A DNA stretch of 64,000 nt from Malaya genurostris (lineage: Eukaryota > Arthropoda > Insecta > Diptera > Culicidae): the NCBI RefSeq assembly GCF_030247185.1, contig NC_080570.1:153463641-153527640 (forward strand). Reading direction: 5' to 3'. Each line of letters opens with the position of its first letter. Positions within the stretch are counted from its first letter, which is position 1. The notes beneath the pieces are model-generated. The model had not been told where the DNA came from. It did no database searches and was given only the letters and a program-made list of their open reading frames with translations. Made by a program: the position numbers and the translations under genes. Positions 9,950 to 21,900 of this stretch are shown piece by piece.

Positions 9950-11500
9950 TCGGTTTAGCAGGGAATTTCGAAACAAACACAACAATAACTTTTCAGATCT
10001 TTTCTCTTTTTTTATTAAATGCTATAAAATCTATGTAAATATATCGCGATAGCTACAAATATAAAAATTAAATAACAAATTTTATATTCAAAACGCTTTG
10101 CCCATCATGCCTAAAACTCTATCCGACTTTTGTTGGGTGTTTTGTCACTATTTTTCAAATATTGGCAATCGACTTTTTACACTTTTTGTTTTGCACTCCA
10201 GTTGCGCGGCTACACTCCGGCAGCCGTTTCACCAATCATCATCATCACCGTCATCTCGAATAGTTGCTAAAGGCTTCCGTGCCCAAATTGGCGAGTTCTT
10301 ACGTGTACTTTTACTTGTTTTTTTTTTGTTTGCATACCCCCCTCTGTGTAACCTCTAGCGCACTTTTACCCTATACGTTACGTTATGTGTGTATCTACTT
10401 TATATTTACAATCCGGGGCATTTTGCTCAAATTCGCTGTGTGCTCTGAGAAAGCTAGTGTTCCATTATTTCAAAATACTAAACCAAAAAATGTACGCTGT
10501 TCTCTAATCTAGGTTCAGGCAACGTTGAAAGCTTTGGACTACAAAACAACCAGAGTTTACGGCCGAGTTGAGGGATTATATCGGCTATACACAAACAATA
10601 TTACGGTTCACTGTTTCTTTTTTTACTGATTTTAGCGATATTTCTTAGTAGTCCAGTAATTCTAGTACTTCTTCTTCCCACTGTCGATTGTTACCTAGGA
10701 AACTGCTTTCCGTTTGATGTTCAACTGTTGATCTGCTGTCCGGCCTTCTGATTTGTTACAGAATTATCATATTCGTCATTAAAAACAGACTTTGTAACTC
10801 GTTACGTAAGGCACATATTGTACAGTTATCTCTAAACAATAAATAAAAACCGTTTTTAAAATCGCTTAAATACTCTTGCAACAATTGTTCTGGCTCAGGA
10901 GTTTACCCTTCGCCTAAGCCTTAGCGTTCGCTATATCTTTATTGTCTGACACATTGTTTATTATCTACTAGCTCTGACTGACTATTCACGAAAAATGATT
11001 GTTAGATTACACGTTGTTTTTGTTACCTCTTTCAGTAATGTTAATTGCAGGAAATGCGTTTTTGCTTTTTTTTAGCTTTCTTTAAAGATTATGCTGCCTG
11101 ATGCGTGTGTGTGTGTGTGTGTGTGGTTCTGTAGGGGCTTAGATTCGGAACTGGTCTTACACCTCGGGGAGGATTTTGATTCTATGTTTTCAAAACCAAA
11201 TTATCGATTAATAACCCAGATTTTTAATCGACAGAAATTTAATGGATTAGTTTAAAACTAATACTCCATTACTAAACAAAAATAATCAAACAATTTATCG
11301 AGCAATCGATTAATTATATCGATTTTTTTCGATAAAAAAGTCATTCCTAACTCTAAAGTACCATTCTAATGTAGCGACTGATGCATGAACAGAACGACTA
11401 AATCACAGCAAGCTTCGACTTTTCTGATTCACTCGTCACTTCTTTGATCAAAACGTCGTCAAAAATCAGCTGATTGCAACGTAAATAAACAATCAGTAAT
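9950..11500. other. Unique-looking non-coding DNA, possible long 3' UTR or intron
   Basis: Pyrimidine-rich on the + strand, with a (GT)n run at 11104-11125. A second - strand frame at 10747-10645 (ends WEEEVLELLDY-stop, after an acceptor-like AAATCAG) could also be a terminal exon, but is equally explicable by chance. The AT-rich 11200-11330 segment (AATCGATTAATTATATCG) resembles 44.03-44.25 kb. Confidence 0.35.
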
Positions 11501-11509
11501 GCAAGCGTA

Positions 11510-12960
11510 TCACTTTAGCTTGTTTGTTACCTGAAAGTAGGAGATTGCTGAGTCGATTCTCTCACAGTAACATGTCTGTTGATTTAGAATACAATTAGGA
11601 AGTTTAGGTTTTGGGAAGTAATTTTCATATTTTGAATCACGACGTGTTGTAACCAAAACAGTCACGCAACGTCTAGTAACGTGGGTTGTTGAATCAAATA
11701 AATTTTCATTAGTCCAATTCAATCCACTTAAACAGTTGTGTTTTACTCTGCTCAGGTCATGGGCCCAGAATTGGTCATCAACGGAAGAAAGCAGATTAAT
11801 CGAGGAATAATCATCCGACGATGAACAACGTGCCATTAGTAGGAGCCGCTTTACCGTTGAGCTCAAAGGACGGGAAAATTACGCCACGAAGATCCTGGAA
11901 CGCTGTGTCCGATGACTGAAGGTTAGAAAATCGACGAAGAAACGAGTTTGCAAGCGATGGTCACAGACTGTTGGAGTCTGGAGACGACTAATTACAGTCC
12001 GGTCCAGTATGCAAAGGACGCCAAAAAAGTCTTTTCCGGACAGCAATCTAACACGGAAAATCGGGTTGCCGAGGAAGCTAACGTAGATTCGTTTGGACGA
12101 ATGCGACAGCGTAGAAGCAAATACAAATTATAATACGGAATACTTCGACAAATTCAAGGACACATTTTACACTGTCAGAGTGACAATGTACTTTAACGAG
12201 TTTTCTATAAAACTAGCAACACTGAAGGGTAAGAACAAGTTCACCATAGTTACTGTTTATTATAGTGAAAAATAAATAAACAGTTTTTATCTGATAATCA
12301 AGATCACAAGCGAAATGTAAGTTAAACAATAATCTAGAATGGTTAAGCCACCATGAATATACTACTAGCTGTATTGATATTTGTAGATTCGTGGGTGTTT
12401 GTGTTCATTTTTCATCTTTTGTGCTAGTGCCGGTGATATTTAGACTGATTGTTGCAGTTTAATACAGTAACGATAAGCATAAACAAACAAGTTTGTTTTG
12501 CACCGTAGAAACTAGCATAAAGCGTTGCCAGAAACGATCTCCTTCCACATTTTCAAACTATCGCAATGAAAGGGAGTAATTTGCTAGGCTTACTTGTTCA
12601 GGCTGTGAACCAAACATTGGCGGTTCGTTTGTATGGGACTTGGGGGTATTATTATTTGTATTTGGTAGAAGCGTACGTTGACGAACTGATGTTCACAGCG
12701 CACAAACTTGCGGGAATCGGTTTCAAGGTCGACGACTCATGACTAGCTGCGCTGTTACTAATGGGGCTTCCGGAACACTATGTACCCATGATTAAGGGGA
12801 CTCGAAGCATCGGGCACAGCTTTGATGTAATATTGCTGGTGAAAACGGAGTGTTTCCTTCCAATCAAAAAGCGAAATGGTGTCGCGGCAAAGAAGGGTTA
12901 CAACTTTAGAGATGAATCAAAGAAGCAGTTGATTGTTAAATCTTAGCTACGGAGTTTGTT
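11510..12960 (+). mobile_element. Decayed Ty1/copia-type retrotransposon (LTR remnant plus gag fragments)
   Basis: 11520-11790 looks like LTR/leader sequence; a related piece occurs at 17.4-17.7 kb (AAATTTTTCATTAGTCATTA). From 11850 the broken frames give KGRENYAT and NYSPVQYAKDAKK, typical of copia Gag. 12660-12950 gives ELMFTAHKLAGIGFKVDD and LLMGLPEHYVPMIKG, also copia Gag. Several stops and frameshifts show it is dead. Confidence 0.6.
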
Positions 12961-12999
12961 TACCGTCTAAAAAAAGATAGAGAATTTATTCATAATAAA

Positions 13000-14810
13000 A
13001 CCAATCTTTTTCATGTAAGGGACGAAAAAACTAAGGCTCCCATTTCTGGGATTTGGTGGCGTATGTAGCTGATTCTCACTTGGAATACGTGTGCTACAAG
13101 AATACGGCGAAGAATATGTATAACTCTGGCGAATACATTTTCAAAGGATGGTTTTGCAACGCAAACCCATATTCGCAGATCCCTGGCAACTCTGAATATT
13201 GAAGAAGGAACACCACTAACGGACCATTTTCGACGAATTAACGACGTCAGTTAAGGAGCAGGACGCGGTTAGTCAATTGTTCATTTCACTGCCATCGTTG
13301 TATGATGTTGTTGCCACGGCCATGGAGAATCTTGAAAACGATCAATTGAAATTGGACACTGTGAAGGCGCGTTTACTGGCCGAAGAACAGAGGTCTGAGA
13401 AAGGATTATGAAACTGAACGGATTCTTGATTCAGGAGCAAGTCCTCATATGGCATACGAGGAAGAATGTTTCCAAGACTATTCAAACTTGGCACAGTGAA
13501 GAGTAAAACCTTCGTGAACGGAAATGCAATGACATTATCGTTTGGAAAATCAATTACAATTTGCTATCATTGTCGCGTTTGTTGAAAGCTGGAGCCAAAG
13601 TTAATTTCATGCCAGATCGAGCAGTTTTATCCAAGAATGGCAAAATCTTAGCTGTGGCGCTATTACAATGGAATCTGTTCTTAATGATGCAATGTGTGAT
13701 TCCCGACTCAGCTATGGGGTTGTGAAGAATAACGATGACAAGATGGAGTAGCGAAACAAACGCTTCGGACACCACAGTTTCAAAAATGTACGACGTTTGA
13801 AACAGTTCGGAGCCCTGCTGATGCACATAAAGGAAACAAAACTCCTGCTGAATGTTTGGCACGGTGAAAAGCCGGATGTTGGAAAACTGAGTTTTTGGAT
13901 GTCAGACATTTGGGTGGATTCCGCAGCAGAAAAGGGACAAGTTAGCTGCTGACTATTCTTCGACGGGTTATCGTCTGTGGAATACCGATACGAGGAAAAT
14001 GATCGTAGCAAGAAATGTAAAGTTTGACAAATCCAATTTTCCTTTCAAGACACCTAACGAAGATATAAAGAAAGTAGTGGTTTCGGATGTAATTTCTGTT
14101 CTAGAGCCTTTCAAAAATGAAGTATTGCAAACAATCGAGCCTGAAGGTTTGGTGGACAAGGAGAGCAGATAATTCATTTGTTTGTTTGGAGCAGGGAAAG
14201 CCCGGTGGAGTTAGTTTCTGTCAAACTTGCACTCCAGCAGGCATAAAACCTCCTTATCTTTTTCATCAACAAATTACAATCATCCAAATGATACATTTCA
14301 CTTGAACATAGTATTTCTAAACTAATTAAAGCTAGTTTAGAAATACTATGTTTGAGTGAAATGTATCATTTGGGTGTTTGTAATCGTGATTTACTACTTG
14401 GAAAGTACATACGAAAGTGCATGACTAAGCGTCAAACAGGAAGGAAGCTAGAATTTTTGAGAACGGGACCGAATACGTTAACGTTACCTTCAGAACAAGT
14501 ATGCTGGAAGATGGAGTGCGCCAGGGAAAGACATGTCCGGGCAAAACGGAGTAGTGGAAAGGATAAACATGACTCACCTCGATTCTGAATTTCATTCGAA
14601 TTGGATTATTTCGATCGAATGCAGAATTTTGCATCCTGTATGAAATTTTTCGTCGAATGCTGTGGTCGCTGCAGAAGCGGAAGCCTATTGGGAAGGCCTC
14701 AACCATTTTTGTTCTCAAAGGACACCAAAATGTTGGAGGAACGATGGGTCAAGTGTGAGATGGAGATTATACTGAAGAATACAAATTAGTACATGCGATA
14801 AAATCAGTCA
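13000..14810 (+). mobile_element. Second decayed Ty1/copia element (gag, protease motif, integrase remnant)
   Basis: Different from the preceding element because a second Gag C-lobe appears: FSKDGFATQT, EGTPLTDHFRRIND, LPSLYDVVATAMENL and KLDTVKARLLAEE at 13130-13395. ILDSGASPHMAYEEE (13420-13465) is the copia pre-protease motif. 13930-14170 gives YSSTGYRLWNTDTRKMIVAR, the integrase-end motif that includes V/I-A-R-x-V-K-F-D. Multiple stops and frame changes; no intact product. It carries an internal hairpin at 14273-14384. Confidence 0.65.
14273..14384. repeat. Foldback hairpin, ~52-bp arms, 8-bp loop
   Basis: 14273-14324 and 14333-14384 are inverted copies. The inner 41 bp (CCAAATGATACATTTCACTT outward to TTCTAAACTA) match except for two bases. 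The loop is ATTAAAGC. It interrupts the copia relic and is not part of known copia structure. Confidence 0.75.
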
Positions 14811-14814
14811 ACCA

Positions 14815-15685
14815 TACCATCTGAACCGCGAGTATGAACTGTGAGAGCTACTTCAAAAAGTGTCTTCTACAACGCCTTTTACCTCTTCGGAAGCAGCATT
14901 CTAATAACACCCTGTTTTGACCATGATTTGCCATCTTGCCATTACCCATGAGTGATAAAAAAAATTAGCTTAAGTTGAGAATAAAAAAATTGATACATTT
15001 TCGATGGGACTTTTTTTGGGCTTTCCACCCAAATATCCAGCCATTCGTCCCATCCTAAAAGCTTTTTTCTTAAACGTATCCGAAACAAACGGTGCCAACA
15101 TTTCCTCTCCCAATTCCGACGCACATCTTCCTGCTATGACAGCACAGAACACACACACACACACACGGTTTCTAACGTTTAAAATAGTTTTCCATTAATT
15201 ATTTACACAAGTATTGCACTTTAGTTTGACTTTACAAACAATAGCTTTCCCTTCTCTGAGCAGCCTACATTTCGTATCCTGTTTTTGTTTTTGCTTGCTT
15301 CTAAATCCTGCTCGCTCTCGTTTCAGTCACACAAACACTCACTGGCTAAAATTGCGGGCATTCTGTTCTATCTGTCACGACAAAAAAAAGTGTGACTACG
15401 CTACAGCTAAACCTCGATATGTACAATTGACCCTTGAACAACAAACTAACAACTCGATTCCGTACAAAATCTTTAAAAGTAAATGCAAGTAGAGCTTTGG
15501 TTCGCAGAACAAAGCACAAAGTTGGCTTCTAGAATATTCTAAACAAACAAATACCTTTCAGCGTATTTCGATGACTGCGCCCGGGCGCTCCGTCCGTCGA
15601 TAAGGTGGTCCGTCGCGGGTCGGCAGTCGCATTTCCTGTATACGAAAATTGTCATGTTTGATTGTCGGTGTGTCGGCCCGGAAGT
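14815..15685 (-). other. Probable 3' UTR and flank of kibra
   Basis: Immediately downstream of the kibra stop on its strand. Sequence from about 15000 to 15685 is unique and not repeat-like, and holds an (AC)n run at 15151-15167. I did not find a convincing AATAAA on the - strand, so the 3' end is not placed. Confidence 0.35.
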
Positions 15686-15938
15686 TCACACTTCCACCCC
15701 GTAGGTCCGGTCTACATCGTTGTAGGAAAACTCCAGCTTCGAGCTGTTCGACGGACCGGGTTTGGCTGTCGACGGATCGAATGGTTTCGAAGGGCCTGCC
15801 TGTGGGGTACCATCCTCGCACTTGGTAGGCGAATTGCACGAACTTGAACACAGCTCTTCCAGGTCATCCTGCTGTTGGATGTCGGCCGGAAGTTCCGGCA
15901 CCGAAACACCCCGGCGGGTAAAGAAGGCCATCTTTTCT
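15686..15938 (-). CDS. kibra last exon
   Basis: Acceptor TTCTGTAG|AGAAAAG. Encodes EKMAFFTRRGVSVPELPADI, a low-complexity Ser/Pro segment, and the terminal VDRTYGVEV before TGA at 15688-15686. The end matches fly Kibra (RNYGVEV). Confidence 0.93.
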
Positions 15939-18900
15939 CTACAGAAGCAAATAGAAAAACGGAATAATCAAATCTGACGCATCGAATCGACTGTTGCAAA
16001 ATTATACTCACTTGAACGAAATCAGATCCAGCTTTCCTTTGCCGACTTTGGTTTTCCTTAGCTTGTAGATCTCCTTGGAGGTTTTGTGCAACAGCTTGGC
16101 CATGTGCTTCTCCTCCGGTGTGGTCGCACTGCCGGCATTCTTGATCAGTTTGAGGAAATCTTCGTTTTCCAGTGCCCAGTTTGCCACTTTCACATCGTTG
16201 TTATCCCGTGCCAGTTCCAACCGTTTCTTCAGATCCCGCAACCGGCTTATCTCGTCGGTCAGCGTTTCCAGCTTGCTCTGCTGCGCCTGGAGATCCAGTT
16301 CCAGATCCAGACTAGTACGGGGAACGGCCGGATGCATTTCTGTGGAGGGGGAAAAGTTGACCGGTTACGCTCGAAACGATAGACAATGATGGTTCATGAA
16401 AAAAACTTACTGTGGTAAACCTTGGGCGTACGATTGTGATACCGCAGCGATCGCCTTTCCACTGCCCCCCGTCGGAATGGGTGCGGTGTGACGGGATTGT
16501 TGAAGTGCATGGCCGAATCCGAGTCACTCCGGTTCAGGCGGCATATGTAGCGCGATTTACTGGCCACGGCACTGTTGAAGTAGAAAGGAAAATTGTGTGG
16601 TAAAATCATTAGCGGCCCTTACACGATCATTAAAAGTGTCATTACTAAAAAGTAATGACACTTTTAATGATCGTGTAAGGTCTACGAGTTCAGTAATGAC
16701 ACGAGTAATGATGGAATTCCGGATTTTCCATCATTACCAACATTATTTTGATTGATGATCCCGTCTCATTCTGAATATCTTTAGAACTATACGCGAAAAA
16801 ATGACAAAGTGTAGATTTAAATTGTTAATATTTCATTAACCTTAACGTTTCAATGGCAAATCAAATTTATTTTCAGCTAAACGATAATGAAAATATTGCT
16901 ATTGCTGGAGTAGTTACAAATACTCATCATTAATAATGAACGTGTAATGCTAAAAAGTAATGATGTAGAGTAATGCAGTAATGACGAGCGTTTGAGCAGA
17001 AGTGTCATTACTTAGTAATGACACTTTTAATGATCGTGTAAGGGCCGCTATTGGATCAGTGCAATTGATAGTTAAAAAAAGGCAAAAAATCTGGTTGAAT
17101 ATTCAAGTGTTGCCGCTGTTCATAAAACCATTGAATTCTTATCAAAGATAAATAATAAAGACATGTATGTGCTTATAAATATTTTTGAAAAATGTGGTTC
17201 GTTCCCGGTACCTTCTGAAATGACCGCACTCACCGTTTGGTGGAGCGCGAGATTACTTGCATTGTTATCATTTCAACCAGTGTGCCATAAAATCTCAATA
17301 TATACAAATGAGCTACCGAATCGAAAGGGTTCTCACGCTTTGACATTTGCATTATAAATGTATGATCTTGTGTATGATGGGAACTAGGCAGTGCAACCAA
17401 TTTATCACCATTGGTGCCAGTTTCACGGAGGACCGTAGATGTGCACCAAAAAAAGATCGTGACTGTCATGTCTGGAAATTCGTTTGTGTTCTTATCACGC
17501 CGAAGAATATTGTAATCGAAGTAGTCTCTCAATAACTAACTAACCAATATATTATGTGTTGTAGCCTTAGCAACGAAGGTTGTTGATCGAAATAAATTTT
17601 TCATTAGTCATTAGTCAACCCACTTAACCAATTGTATATTTTACTCTACCACAATCGGAACTGCTTGAAAGTCATCCAACAGAATGGAATCCGCGACACA
17701 GTGCACTACATTCGAATAACTTTAGTAATTTTTAGTTTCTCAATAATTGTAACCTATTGAACCAAACTTTTTCCTAGATTGTTTGATTTCTGGGACTCAT
17801 GAATTCTGAGACTTGCTAGACATTACGGATTTGCAGACTCTGAATCTAATGGACTCTGCGAATTATTTCCTACGAGTGTTTTGGGTTCTAGCTCTACTGG
17901 ACTCCTAAATTGTGGGACTTCTGGACTTTAAACTAATGAACTCGGATACTACTAGACCATAGATTCTTAAAATATAGATCTCCTAGATTCTTTGATTCTT
18001 GGGACTCGTGGATTCTGAGACTTCTTGACTCTTGAACGTCCAGACTTTGACCTTATAACGCTCAAAAACTGGACTTTTGAACTCATAGACTCTGACTCTT
18101 CTGGATTCTGACACCTTTAGACTTTGGAAATTCTGGACATTGGGACTGCTGAGCTTCTGAACTTTAGGATTTACGGACTCTGGATCCGCTGGACTCTAGA
18201 AATTATTTCCTAAGATTTTTCATGGCTTCTGGCTTCACTTATGAAGTCTGAGACTACGAGACCACGGATCCTTAGAATATGGGCTAAATGAAATACTTTC
18301 TCAACAATTGTAATGCGTAAAACCAATTTTTTCCTAGATTCTTGGGTTGTTGGGCCTCATAGATCTATGGACTTTTTGACTCTTAAACTTTGAACTTATA
18401 ACCTCTGAGATTGCTGGACATTGGGACTCATGGACTCTGACTCTTCTGGATTCTGAAACCTTTGGACTTTGGAACTAACTTCTGGACTTTGAAACTTTTG
18501 GACTCTTAAATTTCTAAACTTTAGGATTGGCGGACTCTGGAAATTATTTCTTAAGAGTTATTTTTGATTGTCACTCCACTGGACTTCTAAATGGTGGGAC
18601 TGCTGAACTTTGGACTCATGAGCTCTGAGACTACTGAACCATAGATTCTTAGAATCCGGTAATAATGAAAAACTCAATAACTGTTATGAAATAAACCAAA
18701 TTTCTCTTAGATTCTTGGGACTCATGGATTTTGAGACTCTTGACCTCACTGGCCTTGGACCTATAGGCTGAGATTGAGATTGTTGAACACTGGGATTTAT
18801 GACCTCTGACTCTTCTTGATTCTAACATCTATAGACTTTAGGACTTCTGGGCTCTCAAATTTCTGAATCGGGATACTTTTGAATCTAAGAATTTGAACTC

Positions 18901-21900
18901 TACGACCTCTAAATTTTGAGACTCAAGGATTCGAAGTATCCCAATCCGACTTAAAGAATCTTGAACTCATCTATTCCGGTGTTCTTGTAGTTTGGGACCT
19001 TGACTTTTGAATTATTAAATTCTGGGGCTAATGGATTGTTGTATTCTAGAATTTCTGCACTCTCAGATTCATCTTACACTCTAGGACTCCTGGACTCTGA
19101 GACTTTCGTATTACATAGAAGCTGTGACTCTTGAACTTGAGTAATACTGAACATTGAGAGCCCATAGGCTAAAACTCTAAGATACCTGGATTCTGGGATT
19201 TTGAGACTACTGGACTCCGGGCATCCTTGTTTCTGGAATTCCTAGATTCTGAGACCACTAGACACTGGAGCTGCAGAATGCTTTGTCAACAAGACTTTGG
19301 AATTACTGGTATCCTGAAACTATGGAATTCCTGAACTGTTGGACTATGGAACTCATTAACTTTGCGATTCCTGGAAGTTTGGGACTCCTAAACTCTAATA
19401 TTCCTGGATTTTAACTCTCGTGAAATAATAATATACCATACTCTGGGATTCTTGAAGACTCCCGTACTCTAAGACTCTAAGAACCTGGGATTCCTGAACT
19501 TTTGGACTACGAAACTGTTCAACTTTATGATTCCTGGAAGTTGGGACACTCAAAACTCTAATATTCCTGAATTTTAACACTTCTGAATTAATTAACTACC
19601 CTACTCTGGGATTCTTAAAGACTTCTACTCTCTAAGACTCCTATAATCTGGAATTCCTGAACTTTTGGACTTTGAATTTCCTGAGCTGAACTGGATGTTG
19701 GGACTCCTGAACTCTAATATTCCTGAATTTTAACTCTCTTGAATTAATGTACTATCGCACTGTGGGAATCTTGAAGACGTCACTTCTAAACTACTACTAT
19801 TACTACCTGAAACTACTAGACTCTTCGACTCCAACACTTGGAAACTTTGATCTTTGGAATTATTATTATCTGTTTGAATGTTCAAGAGTCTAGATGTTAC
19901 TCTTGAACATTCAAATTATCAGACTCTAGGATTCGTGAACTTCGAGCTTCCAAATTACAAAACTTCCAAAATCAGTGAGTTCATGGATTTAGGAGAACAG
20001 AAATGCAGGAATATTACAGTTTGTGGGGTTTTATTCAGGATGTAGAAGTCCCATAATTCATTAGTCCAAGATCCAATTCAATGAGAGCCAGAATCCAGGA
20101 GTTCTTGAATTCCGGAGAGTGATAATTCTGGCATTCTAGAGCTCAGGAGTTCCAATGACCTAGCATCACATAGTTAAGGCGTTCCGAACCCATGGAGTTC
20201 AAATGAATAGTAGTGTCAGAAGCTTCTAAATCTTTAGGTTTAAAAAATCCAGGAACCAGGAGTTTTTGAATTTAGGAGCGCATAAATTTCGGAGCTACAA
20301 AGCTCAGGAGGCCTGGAGTTGGTTATAGTTTTATTCAACCCCGGGTTTAATCTTTCCTTCCGTTCAAAGGCTCCTGGGTCTATCGACGGTGTCGCCCAGG
20401 AGCTCATGAACGCAGGAGAGCTAAAAATCAGGAGTGTTATAGTTCAGGAAATACTGACCTACGGTGCTTCGAACAATTTTGTTTTTGTTGCAAAAGCAGT
20501 TTTATCTGTTTTCACTAGATTCTTTGTTGATTTTGTTCAAAAAAAGTTGTACCTTCTGAATTTTGGCTTTACAGAATTCATGAGCTTCTGCACTCTGAAA
20601 CTCGTAGACATTAAGACTCAGTACGCTGACCGAGAGCTCTGAGAGTGCTGCAGTAAGGGGCTCATGAACTTTGATTTTTTTAAACTCCTGGATTCTGACT
20701 CTAATGGTTTTTGTGATTTTTATATTAGCTCTTGGAGATTTTATTTTCTAACTTTTAAGCCTTTCAAATTTTAGTTTCTTAGAGTTTTGGACTTTCAGAT
20801 AGTTGGACACTAGGAAACATTGAACTCTTCCTCATTGAATCTTGGTCTCTTGAGCTTTATCGTGAATTCTCTTTCATTATCTCTTTGATTTTGAGCTCTT
20901 GAACTGTTAGACTCATGGAAGACTGAATTTTTGAACTCTTGATTAATAAATGTTAAATTCTTGAACTTCTTGATTACAGATCGCTTGTAGCCCACGATTC
21001 TTAATTCTTTGATTTTGGGAATTTCGACCTGTTTCCTATTCTTAAACTCTTGTTTTATAAATTTTTCGATTCTAAGACTTTTAAGCTAGTTTTTTCTCAG
21101 ATTATTACTATTTTATTTTGAAATTTGGTAGTATTACTCTTTTGGTTTCTTGGGCCATTGGACTCTTAAAGCTAAGAATCAACGCTGCTGCACTCTAACA
21201 ATCGTGTACTGGTAGATTTTTAATAGTTTTATATATGAACTTTTGAACTCTTGAAATAACTGTTATTGAAATTCTGAACTCTCAAAATTTTGGAATCTAG
21301 TACACGTCGACCGTCAATTCAGTCTTGTAAAAAACGATGTAAAAAAAACGATTGTTGGTCTTCCAAACGAATGAACACGTCATTAAAGTACAGTACGAAG
21401 ATCGGAGAATTCAAGAGACTGCCTTATGAAAATCACTGAATGGGATCGTTAGAAATTTTACGAATATTTTTCAGTGAAATTGAGAATCAACTTCGGAGTT
21501 ACTGTTATCCAAATAGACATGTTTTGTTATTCAAATAGTTCCCCACCCAAAAAACCCAAAACCCACACATACCTTGGCGAGAACGTTTGCGACCGCTTCA
21601 CGATTCGATCGTCCAGCACGGAGTTCTCCTCGATCGTACCGTTGTTGCTGTTGCGAGCGGCCTCGTTCAGCCGACGTCGTCCTTTCTCCGGCAAAAATGC
21701 ACACTCGGTGTTGGTTTCCTTGTCGGCTTTTTCCACCGCCATCGCTGCCTCTTCATCACCTTCGCCCTCGGTAGCTATCGTACCCTTGACGCTGTTCATG
21801 TACTCCTCCAGCATCAATTGTGTGGCAGCTGTGAATGAGAAGAAGAAGCTTAGAAAATGTATTGTTTTCTTCAACAAGAAAATAAAATAACCTACCTTGA

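Noticed and set aside
16008..16389. Open frames on the + strand opposite kibra exons
   Set aside because: Antisense shadows of the kibra coding sequence; kibra frame is supported by splice sites and homology.
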